This document shows positions 55,324 to 64,000 of a stretch of 64,000 nucleotides of DNA, one piece after another. The notes beneath the pieces are model-generated. The model ran no database searches. It saw only the letters and a list, made by a program, of their open reading frames with translations, and was not told the origin of the DNA. How positions within the stretch are numbered: position 1 is the first letter of the stretch; every line of letters starts with the position of its first letter. Source of the DNA: Cylindrospermum sp. NIES-4074 (GTDB taxonomy: Bacteria; Cyanobacteriota; Cyanobacteriia; Cyanobacteriales; Nostocaceae); assembly GCA_003994795.1 (NCBI GenBank), contig AP018269.1, positions 2,049,346-2,113,345 on the forward strand, read 5' to 3'. Position numbers and translations under genes: made by a program.

Positions 55324-55580
55324 ATGTCAATGTTATCACCAACAGCCTAATTATATATACGCACATTCTGGGAAATAATGCAAGCATGGGAAGTAGAGCA
55401 CAATTCTATATCGATAGTAGGTTTAAATTACTTTGGGAATTTACTAAATTAACCTATAAATTCTTCTTTATACTTTTGCGTCTTTGCGCCTACCCTGCGG
55501 GAACGCCTAGCGGCGAATGCGTGAGACTTTTATAATTTAATTCAGCAACGCCAGAAATAGAGAATAAATTTAAATTAGCT

Positions 55581-57752
55581 ATGAGTAACCAGACTTTTTA
55601 TAAACTTGCGCCCTTTATTCAAGAATATATTTATCATCACAACTGGACTGAATTAAGACCAGTTCAAATCGCTGCTTGTGAAGTGATATTTAACACTGAT
55701 GCTCACTTGTTAATTACTGCTGCCACTGCGGCTGGAAAAACAGAAGCTGCATTTTTACCAGTTTTAACTTTATTACATTATAATCCTAGCGCAACTATAG
55801 GTGCATTATATATTGGCCCAATTAAGGCTTTAATTAATGACCAATTTGAACGGCTGAACGGCTTGTTAAAAACCGCAGATATTCCAGTTTATCACTGGCA
55901 TGGTGATGTTGCTCAAAGTCGAAAAAATAAGCTTTTAAAAAATCCCCAAGGCATTCTGCAAATTACACCAGAATCTCTAGAAAGCTTGTTAATTAACAAA
56001 AATCATGACCTCATGCGCTTATTTGGTGATTTGCGGTTTGTGATCATTGATGAAATTCATGCTTTCATGGGTTCAGAACGTGGTTGTCAAATTATTTGTC
56101 AATTGCAGCGTTTGGCAAAGTTGACGCAAAAGCAGCCCCGACGAATTGGTTTATCAGCAACTCTCGGTGATTACAAAATGGCTGAAGATTGGTTGCGTTC
56201 TGGAACTGGAAAACCAGTGATTACTCCCCAAATTGAAACAGGTAAACGGCAAATAAAAATAGCTGTAGAACATTTTTATATTGCCGATGAAGTTGATGAA
56301 TCAGAACCGAATGCTTACGAGGAATATATTTTCAATTTGAGCAAATCTCGTAAATGTTTAATCTTTGCGAATAACCGCACCCAAACTGAATCTATAATTG
56401 CTTCTTTACGACAAATTGCCGCACAACAAGCGCTTCCAGATATATATCATGTGCATCATGGTAGTATATCTGCTAGCTTGCGGCAAGCTTCTGAAAATGC
56501 GATGAGAGAACCTAATAATCCTGCGGTTACTGCTGCTACATTAACGCTAGAATTGGGTATAGATATTGGTCATTTAGAGCGAGTAATTCAGTTAGAATCA
56601 CCTTTGTCTGTAGCTAGCTTTTTGCAACGTTTGGGACGCAGTGGGAGAAGGGGAGAAGCTGCCGATATGCGCTTTGTTTGCGCTGAAGATAAACCCTTAC
56701 CTGAAGCTTCTCTCCCAGAGCAAATTCCCTGGCAGCTTTTGCAGTGTATTGCTATTATTCAACTTTATTTAGAGGAGCGCTGGCTAGAACCAATTAAGCC
56801 TGTTAAATATCCTTTAAGTTTGCTCTATCACCAAACTATGAGCATATTAGCAGCAGCGGAGGAACTTTCACCGGCTGCTCTCGCTCAACAAGTTTTAAAA
56901 TTACCACCGTTTGCGGCTATTTCCCAATCGGACTTACTGCTTTTGCTACGCTATTTAATTGATATTAATCATATTCAAAAAACTGAAAAAGGTAAATTAA
57001 TTCTGGGGTTGGCAGGGGAAAAGGTGGTGAGAAAATTCCAGTTTTACGCTGTATTTGCTGATAACCAAGAATATGTGGTGAAACAAGGTACAGTGGAAAT
57101 TGGTAGTATTGCTACACCACCTGTTGTTGGTAATCAATTTGGTTTAGCGGGGAGAAGTTGGGAAGTTCTAGAAGTTGACTTCAAAAAAAAGGTTATTGCT
57201 GTTAAGCAAGTTGAGGGTAAAGCTAGTATTTATTGGCGTGGTAGTGGTGGCACTATTCATACAAGGGTTTTGCAACGAATGCGGCAGGTTTTGCAGGAAG
57301 ATATAGAGTATAGCTACTTGCAAAAAAATGCTCTGCAACGGTTGCAGGCAGTTCGCCAACTGGCACGAAATACAGGATTTGATAAAAAGAATATTTTGCA
57401 GCTAGAAAAGGGTAAATGCTGTATCTTTCCCTGGATGGGTACTGTTGCTTACCGAACTTTAGAAAGATTGCTGAACTCTTACTGTCGTGAATCTTTGGAA
57501 ATCAGCAGCATTGGCGGGGTAAATCCTTATTATTTAACATTGAAATTAGGAAAAAATAAATTTTCGCTTGTTTACCCAGAAATTGTTTCTTTATGTGAGC
57601 AAAGAATTTCTTCTGATGATTTAGTAAGTGATGCAGAAGCGCCAGAAATGCAAAAGTATGATGAATTTATTCCTCACCCACTTTTGCGGAAAGCGTTTGC
57701 TACTGATTATTTAGATTTGGATGAACTTAAACACCAAGTTGCTCTTTGGTAA
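55581..57752 (+). CDS. Lhr-like superfamily 2 DEAD/DEAH helicase
   Basis: 723 residues. Q-like RPVQIAA, motif I TAATAAGKTEA (Ala where AxTGxGKT helicases have Gly), Ia YIGPIKALINDQ, Ib TPESLE, II DEIHAF, III LSATLGD, then a C-terminal RecA lobe with LELGIDIG and the arginine-finger motif LQRLGRSGRRG. After about residue 400 there is a winged-helix/Lhr-core-like region. The canonical Lhr C-terminal DUF4942-like extension is absent, so this is the shorter Lhr-core type. It probably acts in DNA repair or nucleic acid remodelling. Confidence 0.9.
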   Translation: MSNQTFYKLAPFIQEYIYHHNWTELRPVQIAACEVIFNTDAHLLITAATAAGKTEAAFLPVLTLLHYNPSATIGALYIGPIKALINDQFERLNGLLKTADIPVYHWHGDVAQSRKNKLLKNPQGILQITPESLESLLINKNHDLMRLFGDLRFVIIDEIHAFMGSERGCQIICQLQRLAKLTQKQPRRIGLSATLGDYKMAEDWLRSGTGKPVITPQIETGKRQIKIAVEHFYIADEVDESEPNAYEEYIFNLSKSRKCLIFANNRTQTESIIASLRQIAAQQALPDIYHVHHGSISASLRQASENAMREPNNPAVTAATLTLELGIDIGHLERVIQLESPLSVASFLQRLGRSGRRGEAADMRFVCAEDKPLPEASLPEQIPWQLLQCIAIIQLYLEERWLEPIKPVKYPLSLLYHQTMSILAAAEELSPAALAQQVLKLPPFAAISQSDLLLLLRYLIDINHIQKTEKGKLILGLAGEKVVRKFQFYAVFADNQEYVVKQGTVEIGSIATPPVVGNQFGLAGRSWEVLEVDFKKKVIAVKQVEGKASIYWRGSGGTIHTRVLQRMRQVLQEDIEYSYLQKNALQRLQAVRQLARNTGFDKKNILQLEKGKCCIFPWMGTVAYRTLERLLNSYCRESLEISSIGGVNPYYLTLKLGKNKFSLVYPEIVSLCEQRISSDDLVSDAEAPEMQKYDEFIPHPLLRKAFATDYLDLDELKHQVALW

Positions 57753-58060
57753 AGTGAGGTTAAAACTTTGGGAATGTTAGTAAAGGCTCTATCCTTGGTT
57801 TTGTATAATTTCCGCTAGAACTACCTAAAATATTTTGATAAGTTACAGATCACCAATAAACCTAGCCACAGACGGAAATCCAAGCATAGCTGAAGACAGA
57901 TGTAACTAAAGTAGAGTTATATCAATATCAATTTAAAAAGTCTCCTGCTGGTCTTCTTTTGTTTAATACTCGAAAAACTAATAATTTTCGGTTCTGGGGA
58001 GTGAATCAATAGTCGAAATCAACTAAAAGCATAGTTTACCTATATTTTGAGGTAATACCT
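57753..58060. other. Intergenic region, no feature recognised
   Basis: 308 bp of AT-rich sequence. I find no hairpin with a T-run, no dispersed repeat of the kinds seen elsewhere and no reading frame. Confidence 0.5.
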
Positions 58061-58525
58061 ATGATTCACCACATTTCAATTCCAGCTAATAACCCTCGCC
58101 ATGTTGCTGAAGTTTTAGCTAAAATTTTTGGCGGAAAAGCTGTCCCGTTTCCCCCTCATCCCGGAAGCTATATGGCAGTTTCCTATGATGAACATGGTAC
58201 GATGATTGAAGTTTATCCTTTGGGAATTGAGTTAATTCCTGGTACTGGTGAGCAACAAGTTCAATTTCAGGATAATACTCATCCTAGCCAGTTTTATGGA
58301 ATCCATGCTGCTATCAGTGTACCTGCTAACCAAGAGCAAATTGAGGAAATTGCGGCTAGTGAAGAATGGCGTGCATTGCGTTGTAATCGGGGTAACTTTG
58401 AGGTGATAGAATTTTGGATTGAGAATCATCTGATGTTGGAATTTCTCACTCCAGAAATGGTTTCTCAGTATCTCGATTTTACTCAAAAGCAGAATTTAGA
58501 GCAGTTTTTTGCTCCTGCTGCTTAG
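58061..58525 (+). CDS. VOC-like (glyoxalase-fold) family protein
   Basis: 154 residues: MIHHISIPANNPRHVAEVLAKIFGG has the first beta-alpha of a vicinal-oxygen-chelate half, followed by MIEVYPLG and a second half with FYGIHAAISV and EFWIENHLMLEFLTP. Candidate metal ligands (H3/H4, E in MIEVYP, H in IHAAIS, E near the end) are in plausible positions. Enzymatic role unknown. Confidence 0.7.
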   Translation: MIHHISIPANNPRHVAEVLAKIFGGKAVPFPPHPGSYMAVSYDEHGTMIEVYPLGIELIPGTGEQQVQFQDNTHPSQFYGIHAAISVPANQEQIEEIAASEEWRALRCNRGNFEVIEFWIENHLMLEFLTPEMVSQYLDFTQKQNLEQFFAPAA

Positions 58526-58763
58526 ACAATTGAGTTTTATCTAAATTAGGGGTATAGCAATGCTGTACCCCTATGAATTATATGTATTCTATACTAGTAA
58601 AAACTTCTATATTCAAGCTCCCAGAATCCCAAGAAATGTTAATTTATGGAGCGAGCGTCTGCATAAATCTCTATAGTGCCACTGACAAATTAGTACGTAT
58701 TAAAATGAGGTATAGCGGATCTCATTCTGCAATACTTCAATAAAAAATTAAGAGAAGCTTAAA

Positions 58764-60194
58764 ATGTTTGATTCCCATAGTGGCGCATCCACAGAAAAAA
58801 AGGCTGTTGTGATTGGGGGAAGTATCGCGGGACTATTGGCGGCTCAGGTACTGACCAAGCACTTTGATCATGTAACAATTGTGGAACGCGATCGCTTTCC
58901 TAAACAACCAGAACAGCGCCAAGGTGTACCCCAATCACAACATTTGCATGTGCTACTCACGCGGGGTAAGCAAATTCTGGAGCAGCTATTTCCGGGCATC
59001 GAGGCTGAATTAGCAGAGTCAGGAGCACCAAGTATGGACTTCATAACAGACTGTGCTTGGTTGGGTATTAGTGGCTGGGCACCTCGGTTTCCTTCTGATC
59101 TGCGCGGGTACACCTGTAGCCGAAATCTGCTGGAGTGGACAATCCGCCGCCGCTTGGTTGCTAATAACCGTGTTGCATTTATGGAAGCAGGACAGGTAAC
59201 TAGTTTACTGTCTAACGCTGATAACACTAGTATTGCGGGTGTACGGGTACGTCTGGATAAAGAAGTAGAAACAGATATTTTTGCTGATTTAGTGGTGGAT
59301 GCAAGTGGGCGAAATTCGCGATCGCCTCAATGGTTGCAAGCAATAGGCTATCAGCCGCCCCAGGAAACAATTATCAACTCTTTTTTGGGCTATGCCAGCC
59401 GTTGGTATGAACTGGCTGATGAGAAGCCAATTGACTGGAATGCTGCCTATGTAACAACACAAGCACCAGGCACTCGCGGCGCTGTGATCTCGAAAATTGA
59501 AGGTAATCGCTGGATTCTCACATTAATTGGCGTAGCTCGTGATTATCCACCAACTGACGAGGCTGAATTTCTGCACTTTACCCAAAGTTTGCGATCGCCA
59601 ATTCTCTACGAAACTATCAAAGACGCCAAACCTCTTTCCCCTATCTACGCCTATAAGCGCACAGAAAATTGTCTCCGTCATTATGAAAAACTTTCTAAAT
59701 TACCAGAAGGATTGGCTGTAATAGGTGATGCTGTCTGTGCTTTTAATCCTGTCTACGGTCAAGGTATGACTACTGCTGCATTAGGTGCTTTGACTCTGGA
59801 TGAGTGTTTAACCGAGCAATTATCTCAGCACCCAGACGGTAATTTAATTGGTCTATCCCGACGCTTTCAAAAACAACTCCACAAGGTGATTACTGTACCT
59901 TGGATGATTACAACAGGTGAAGATTTACGTTGGTCTACTACCGAAGGTGCGAAACCCAGTCTGATGAACAAAATTATGCAGCGATATATGGAGCAGGTGT
60001 TGGTGCTGCAAACCACAAGTCCTCATATCCATCATGTTTTCACAGAAGTAATGCACATGGTCAAACCACCCACCGCATTATTTCAGCCCAGTATTTTGAT
60101 GCAGGTGGTGAAGCAGGTATTCAATAGACATCAACCACAGCAAGAGTTTAGCAATGGACAAGGTTTTCCCAGCCCTGCATCTGTTGCTGAGTAA
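58764..60194 (+). CDS. FAD-dependent monooxygenase/halogenase-like oxidoreductase
   Basis: 476 residues. The FAD-binding Rossmann motif GGSIAGLLAAQVL is at about 18-30, followed by the ERDRFP acidic end, the second FAD motif VVDASGRNSRSPQWL, and GDAVCAFNPVYGQGMTTAALGA, which holds the GD motif. This is the PHBH/squalene-epoxidase superfamily; HLHVLLTRG and the absence of a halogenase WxWxIP motif make a hydroxylase or epoxidase likelier than a halogenase. No obvious substrate or partner. A VOC-like gene precedes it with a 238-bp gap. Confidence 0.88.
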   Translation: MFDSHSGASTEKKAVVIGGSIAGLLAAQVLTKHFDHVTIVERDRFPKQPEQRQGVPQSQHLHVLLTRGKQILEQLFPGIEAELAESGAPSMDFITDCAWLGISGWAPRFPSDLRGYTCSRNLLEWTIRRRLVANNRVAFMEAGQVTSLLSNADNTSIAGVRVRLDKEVETDIFADLVVDASGRNSRSPQWLQAIGYQPPQETIINSFLGYASRWYELADEKPIDWNAAYVTTQAPGTRGAVISKIEGNRWILTLIGVARDYPPTDEAEFLHFTQSLRSPILYETIKDAKPLSPIYAYKRTENCLRHYEKLSKLPEGLAVIGDAVCAFNPVYGQGMTTAALGALTLDECLTEQLSQHPDGNLIGLSRRFQKQLHKVITVPWMITTGEDLRWSTTEGAKPSLMNKIMQRYMEQVLVLQTTSPHIHHVFTEVMHMVKPPTALFQPSILMQVVKQVFNRHQPQQEFSNGQGFPSPASVAE

Positions 60195-60320
60195 CTTTTG
60201 AGTAATTCTCAGTATGCGTAATTGTGCAGCCAAGCGATCGCCATTCAACCTTTCTCCTTCGGCTTTAGCTTGCGCTGCTTCCTCTGGTAACAACAGCCAA
60301 TTTCCTTTTTTAATCCCCAA
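60195..60320 (-). pseudogene. Fragment of a Uma2-type endonuclease C-terminus
   Basis: On the minus strand the frame encodes NWLLLPEEAAQAKAEGERLN followed by GDRLAAQLRILRI, similar to the Ala/Glu-rich coiled tail that ends many cyanobacterial Uma2/DUF820 proteins. The rest of such a gene is missing. Probably a decayed remnant. Confidence 0.4.
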
Positions 60321-60430
60321 ACAGCAAAAAAACTGAAAAAATACTGCATTGTACTCAAATTTTGCCGTGACTAACGGGAAAACTAACTTTAGGAAAAGTG
60401 TAATCTACCACTCCACTAAAGGAGATATCT

Positions 60431-62116
60431 ATGAGCGCAGTCAAAATTCAGGCTACTGAACATCCAATCGATGAAGTTTTTAGTGATCGTTTTGTTTTTA
60501 CCATTCCTTTATATCAGCGTCCTTATGCCTGGACAACTGAGCAAGCGGGAGCATTACTTGACGATTTGATTACATCCTTGGGAGACACTGACGAAAAAAT
60601 TGATGACATCAACCCTTATTTCTTGGGAAGCATTGTACTAATTAAGGGAGATAAGCCGGATGCTCAAGTCGTCGATGGTCAGCAGCGTCTGACAACACTT
60701 ACTATACTGTTAGCTACTTTACGGTTATTAATACCTAAAGAAGAAAGTAACGAATTGACTGTATATCTTTACCAAAAAGGCAGCAAACTTGCTGGTAAGC
60801 CTAACGTTTATCGGTTGACTTTACGCGAGCGAGATGCAGAGTTTTTTCAGGAATATATTCAGGATGAAAATGGTTTAGAGAAACTGAAAGAATTACATAC
60901 TGCCAAGCTTTCAGATAGTTGTAAAAATCTTAAAGAGAATGCACTATTTTTTGTGCAACGTTTACGCAATATTAGTGAGTCTAAGCTTCTTCTCCTTAGC
61001 AGATTTATCATTACTCGATGTTTTTTAGTAGTCGTCTCTACTCCAGATATTGATTCTGCATATCGAATATTTTCTGTACTCAATAACCGGGGTATGGATT
61101 TATCTCATGCGGATATTTTAAAAGCAGAAATTATTGGTAAAATATCCCCAGACAAACAGGAAACTTACAGCAATAAATGGGAAGAAATAGAAGAAAAACT
61201 AGGTCGGGATATATTCAAAAGCCTGTTTTCTCACATTAGAATGATACACGCTAAAACAAAACCACGTGAAAGCATACTTAAGGAATTCTTGAAGGATGTT
61301 CAACCAATTAATGATCCTCGACAGTTAGTTGATAAAACTCTAATTCCTTTAGCTGATGCTTTTTATGAAATTCATCATCGAGCCTATCAAAGTGATAGAC
61401 TGGTAGAGGAAGTAAATCAAACATTTAGCTGGTTGCGCTGGATTGATAATTCTGACTGGATACCGCCTGCTATTTTCTACCTTTCTCGGAATCAAAGCAA
61501 TCCTGAATTATTATTACGTTTCTTTTCTAATCTAGATCGCCTCGCTTCAGGTCTAATGATTCAGCGTACTAATATTAATGAACGTATTGAACGTTATAGT
61601 AAGTTGCTACACGCAATCGAGAAGGGAGAAGACTTATATACACCTGATTCACCGTTGCAACTGAAACCAGAAGAGAAAGAAAATATCCTTAAAATCTTGA
61701 ATAGCGACCTTTATTTAAGTAAGAAAATTCGACTTTATGTTTTAATTCGCTTAGATGCTGCACTTTCAGAAGGGAAAGCTTCATATGACTTCTCTAATAT
61801 TACTGTGGAGCATACATTACCTCAAAATGCAAAACTTGATAGTGTGTGGGTGAAGTGGTTTCCTAGCCAAGAAGAACGTGATAAATATGTTCATCGCATA
61901 GGAAATTTAGTGTTGCTATCTTCTTATAAAAACAGTCAAGCCAGTAACTATAATTTTGAACTGAAAAAACAGAAATATTTCACCACTAAAGGAGGTATTT
62001 GTAATTTTGCACTAACTACGCAAGTACTGTTGGAAAAAGAGTGGACACCCGAAATTATTGACAAGCGACAGGAACAGCTAATCAATAAACTCAAAGAAGT
62101 TTGGCGGTTAAATTAG
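60431..62116 (+). CDS. GmrSD-type protein: DUF262 + DUF1524 in one chain
   Basis: 561 residues. DUF262 (ParB/Srx-like NTPase) is shown by IPLYQRPYAW (25-34) and VVDGQQRLTTL (81-90). The DUF1524 HNH-like nuclease shows TVEHTLPQNA (about 457-466) with RIGNLVLLSS and N...ASN...F...K further on. GmrS and GmrD normally form a type IV, modification-dependent restriction enzyme active on glucosyl-hydroxymethylcytosine DNA; fused single-chain versions exist. No second defence gene is adjacent. A ribosome site (AAAGGAG) precedes the ATG. An anti-phage role is likely but inferred. Confidence 0.9.
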   Translation: MSAVKIQATEHPIDEVFSDRFVFTIPLYQRPYAWTTEQAGALLDDLITSLGDTDEKIDDINPYFLGSIVLIKGDKPDAQVVDGQQRLTTLTILLATLRLLIPKEESNELTVYLYQKGSKLAGKPNVYRLTLRERDAEFFQEYIQDENGLEKLKELHTAKLSDSCKNLKENALFFVQRLRNISESKLLLLSRFIITRCFLVVVSTPDIDSAYRIFSVLNNRGMDLSHADILKAEIIGKISPDKQETYSNKWEEIEEKLGRDIFKSLFSHIRMIHAKTKPRESILKEFLKDVQPINDPRQLVDKTLIPLADAFYEIHHRAYQSDRLVEEVNQTFSWLRWIDNSDWIPPAIFYLSRNQSNPELLLRFFSNLDRLASGLMIQRTNINERIERYSKLLHAIEKGEDLYTPDSPLQLKPEEKENILKILNSDLYLSKKIRLYVLIRLDAALSEGKASYDFSNITVEHTLPQNAKLDSVWVKWFPSQEERDKYVHRIGNLVLLSSYKNSQASNYNFELKKQKYFTTKGGICNFALTTQVLLEKEWTPEIIDKRQEQLINKLKEVWRLN

Positions 62117-62123
62117 TAAAAGT

Positions 62124-62196
62124 TGTGCGATCGCTTCTAGCGGGGCGTAGCCCATCGCATCTAAGATATTATACAAATTATAATAGCGATCGCACA
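62124..62196. repeat. 73-bp segment bounded by TGTGCGATCGCT inverted repeats
   Basis: Perfect 12-bp inverted termini containing the HIP1 core (TGTGCGATCGCT and AGCGATCGCACA). It lies in the gap after the GmrSD gene. Confidence 0.65.
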
Positions 62197-62380
62197 TCCC
62201 AACCTAATCAAGATATTTGCCAGCACTCAACAGTAAATTTATGGTTAATTTAACTCGGTATAAATACGCTAAAATCTTCAGCTATCATGAAAGTTTCAAA
62301 AAGTTATGCGGTTTATACAGGCAAACCGGGGAATTTTCGTTAAGCTATAAATCCGACCATTGAGGATTGTTAAACGCCTT

Positions 62381-63211
62381 ATGCACAGTTTGTTATCTGG
62401 GCCGTTGAGTACACAGAGATTAACGGTCAAAATTGCAGGATTACCTGCATCATTACAAGGTAAAAAGCTGGTGCAGATGTCAGATTTTCACTACGATGGT
62501 TTACGGCTAACAGAAAAAATGTTAGAAAAGGCGATCGCAGTTAGCAACGCAGCCAAACCAGATTTAGTTGTATTAACCGGCGACTACGTAACCACAACCA
62601 CAGCGCCAATTCATCAACTAGTACTACGCCTCAAACATCTGCAAAGTCGCTACGGTATCTATGCCATACTTGGTAACCACGATATATATTACAGACAATC
62701 AAAAGCAGAAGTCACAGCAGCCCTGACTAGCATTGGAATTCACGTCCTCTGGAACCAAATCGCCTATCCACTAGGGCAAGAATTGCCACTGGTAGGACTA
62801 GCAGATAAGTACTCTAAGGAATTTAATCCCGCACCGGTAATGAACCAGCTAGACGCCGCCACACCCCGCATAGTTTTATCCCACAACCCAGATACAGCCG
62901 AGATATTACAAGCATGGCGAGTAGATTTACAATTATCTGGTCACACTCACGGTGGACAAATCAACATTCCCGGAATAGGCCCTGTAGGACGTTATTACAA
63001 AAAGCTCGTGCGCTACATACCCTCCAAAGTCCGGCGTCGCGTGTCATTCTTGCGAAAAGATTACTCTGTACTACACCATTGGGAATGGGCACAAGGTCTT
63101 CATCAGCTAGGAAAAAATCAGCTATACGTCAATCGTGGCTTGGGAACTTATCTCCCAGGACGTTTATTTTGCCCGCCGGAAGTTACTTTAATTACCCTAA
63201 AAAGTGGGTAG
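62381..63211 (+). CDS. Calcineurin-type metallophosphoesterase (YkuE-like), copy 1
   Basis: 276 residues from ATG 62381 (MHSLLSGPLSTQRLTV); TTG 62360 is a longer alternative. All dinuclear-metal motifs are present: DFHYDG (DxH), TGDYV, LGNHD, SHNPD and SGHTHGG. Such YkuE-like proteins are often peripheral membrane phosphatases or diesterases, possibly acting on UDP-diacylglucosamine-like or lipid substrates. Substrate unknown. The next gene is a close tandem duplicate. Confidence 0.93.
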   Translation: MHSLLSGPLSTQRLTVKIAGLPASLQGKKLVQMSDFHYDGLRLTEKMLEKAIAVSNAAKPDLVVLTGDYVTTTTAPIHQLVLRLKHLQSRYGIYAILGNHDIYYRQSKAEVTAALTSIGIHVLWNQIAYPLGQELPLVGLADKYSKEFNPAPVMNQLDAATPRIVLSHNPDTAEILQAWRVDLQLSGHTHGGQINIPGIGPVGRYYKKLVRYIPSKVRRRVSFLRKDYSVLHHWEWAQGLHQLGKNQLYVNRGLGTYLPGRLFCPPEVTLITLKSG

Positions 63212-63343
63212 TATGACATTACTATGTTAAATCCATTTACTATTTTTATTTGGGCGCTAGGATAGAAATTATCTGATTTAATCAAGATGCATTTTGATTT
63301 TTGATAAGCTGTAAACGCTAGTATGAGGAGTGTATGTTGACTT

Positions 63344-64000
63344 ATGCACTGGTTGTTTACGGGACGTTTAAGAGTAGATAAACTAACGATTAAGATTGCT
63401 AATTTACCAGCATCTTTACAAGGCATAAAGCTAGTACAGTTGTCAGATTTTCACTACGATGGCTTACGGCTATCGGAAAAAATGTTAGAAAAGGCGATCG
63501 CAGTTACTAACGAAATTGAACCAGATTTAATTCTCCTAACTGGAGACTACGTAACCGACGATCCCACACCAATCCACCAACTGGCACTACGACTCAAACA
63601 TCTGCAAAGCTTCAGTGGAATCTACGCCGTACTTGGCAACCACGATATCCATTACAGCCACTCAAAAGCAGAAGTTACAGATGCCCTCACAAGTATTGGC
63701 ATCCATGTCCTGTGGAATGAAATCGCCTACCCATTAGGCAAAGAATTCCCATTAGTAGGACTAGCTGATTATTGGTCACGGGAATTCAACCCCGCACCAA
63801 TCATGAATCAACTAGATCCCGCTACACCCCGCATAGTTTTATCCCACAACCCAGATACAGCCAAAATATTGCAAAAATGGCGCGTAGACTTGCAATTATC
63901 CGGTCATACCCACGGAGGTCATATCGTTATTCCCGGTCTTGGGCCTTTAGTATTCCATTATAAAAAGCTGTTGAAAAAACTTCCCAAAAAATTGCAGTGT
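63344..64000 (+). CDS. Metallophosphoesterase, tandem copy 2, cut by window end
   Basis: An open frame runs from ATG 63344 (MHWLFTGRLRVDKLTIKIAN) to the last base of the window without a stop; 219 codons are visible. It repeats the order of copy 1: LSDFHYDG, TGDYV, LGNHD, SHNPD and SGHTHGGH. Nucleotide similarity to copy 1 is high (for example TTTTATCCCACAACCCAGAT in both), so the duplication is fairly recent. Differences cluster at the N-terminus and after the GHTHGG motif (LGPLVFHYKKL). Confidence 0.93.
   Translation, partial: MHWLFTGRLRVDKLTIKIANLPASLQGIKLVQLSDFHYDGLRLSEKMLEKAIAVTNEIEPDLILLTGDYVTDDPTPIHQLALRLKHLQSFSGIYAVLGNHDIHYSHSKAEVTDALTSIGIHVLWNEIAYPLGKEFPLVGLADYWSREFNPAPIMNQLDPATPRIVLSHNPDTAKILQKWRVDLQLSGHTHGGHIVIPGLGPLVFHYKKLLKKLPKKLQC

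Noticed and set aside
58764-60194. FAD protein as a tryptophan-type halogenase
   Set aside because: No WxWxIP motif was found; the PHBH/squalene-epoxidase-like reading fits better.

Overview
The window is chromosomal DNA from a filamentous, probably heterocyst-forming cyanobacterium of the Nostoc/Anabaena group. The evidence is the very frequent GCGATCGC (HIP1) octamer, heptamer tandem repeats and dispersed palindromes between genes, cyanobacterial families (DUF3134, DUF1997, DUF4079, DUF2227, DUF1350, DUF4336), a menH gene for phylloquinone synthesis, a GUN4-fused kinase and a 6S RNA beside purK. This is a judgement from composition and gene content, not from a database match.

Layout. 1-11.4 kb: the end of an aldehyde dehydrogenase gene, an ionotropic-glutamate-receptor-like channel, mazG, tRNA-Val, leuC-leuD, two toxin-antitoxin loci whose toxins are reduced to stubs, an acyltransferase and tRNA-Ala. 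11.4-24 kb: trhO overlapping a methyltransferase tail to tail, an HtrA protease, an InrS-like metal sensor, two serine/threonine kinases (the second with a GUN4 domain), menH, a lysozyme-like protein, an SDR and an ankyrin protein. 24-34.5 kb: a CobE-like protein, a 22-residue leucine-rich-repeat protein, a pair of M16 proteins (one with an intact zinc site, one without), a 6S RNA candidate, purK and a pentapeptide protein. 35-44.3 kb: a compact biosynthetic locus with a membrane hydroxylase/desaturase, a 2152-residue two-module NRPS and an MFS exporter. 44.8-50 kb: a PD-(D/E)XK-like protein with a GTPase, divergent from a deaminase-fold protein followed by two unknown genes. 50-64 kb: DUF1350, an aldo/keto reductase, an orphan DUF433 antitoxin, DUF4336, a frameshifted Doc toxin, an Lhr-like helicase, an FAD oxygenase, a single-chain GmrSD-type (DUF262/DUF1524) protein and a tandem pair of metallophosphoesterases, the second cut by the window end.

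The intergenic DNA is unusually rich in small non-coding elements: at least five kinds of 90-230 bp sequence bounded by inverted repeats, one apparently inserted at the end of another, plus a perfect 32-36 bp palindrome occurring repeatedly. One repeat-like segment lies in frame inside the NRPS.

Best candidates for something undescribed: (1) the deaminase-fold gene with two unknown followers and the divergent nuclease-like/GTPase pair; (2) the NRPS, whose first adenylation domain lacks the usual amino-acid-binding Asp, whose second reads as a leucine code, and which ends in a condensation domain without a thioesterase; (3) the glutamate-receptor-like channel without a potassium selectivity sequence; (4) the recurrent loss of toxins next to kept antitoxins.
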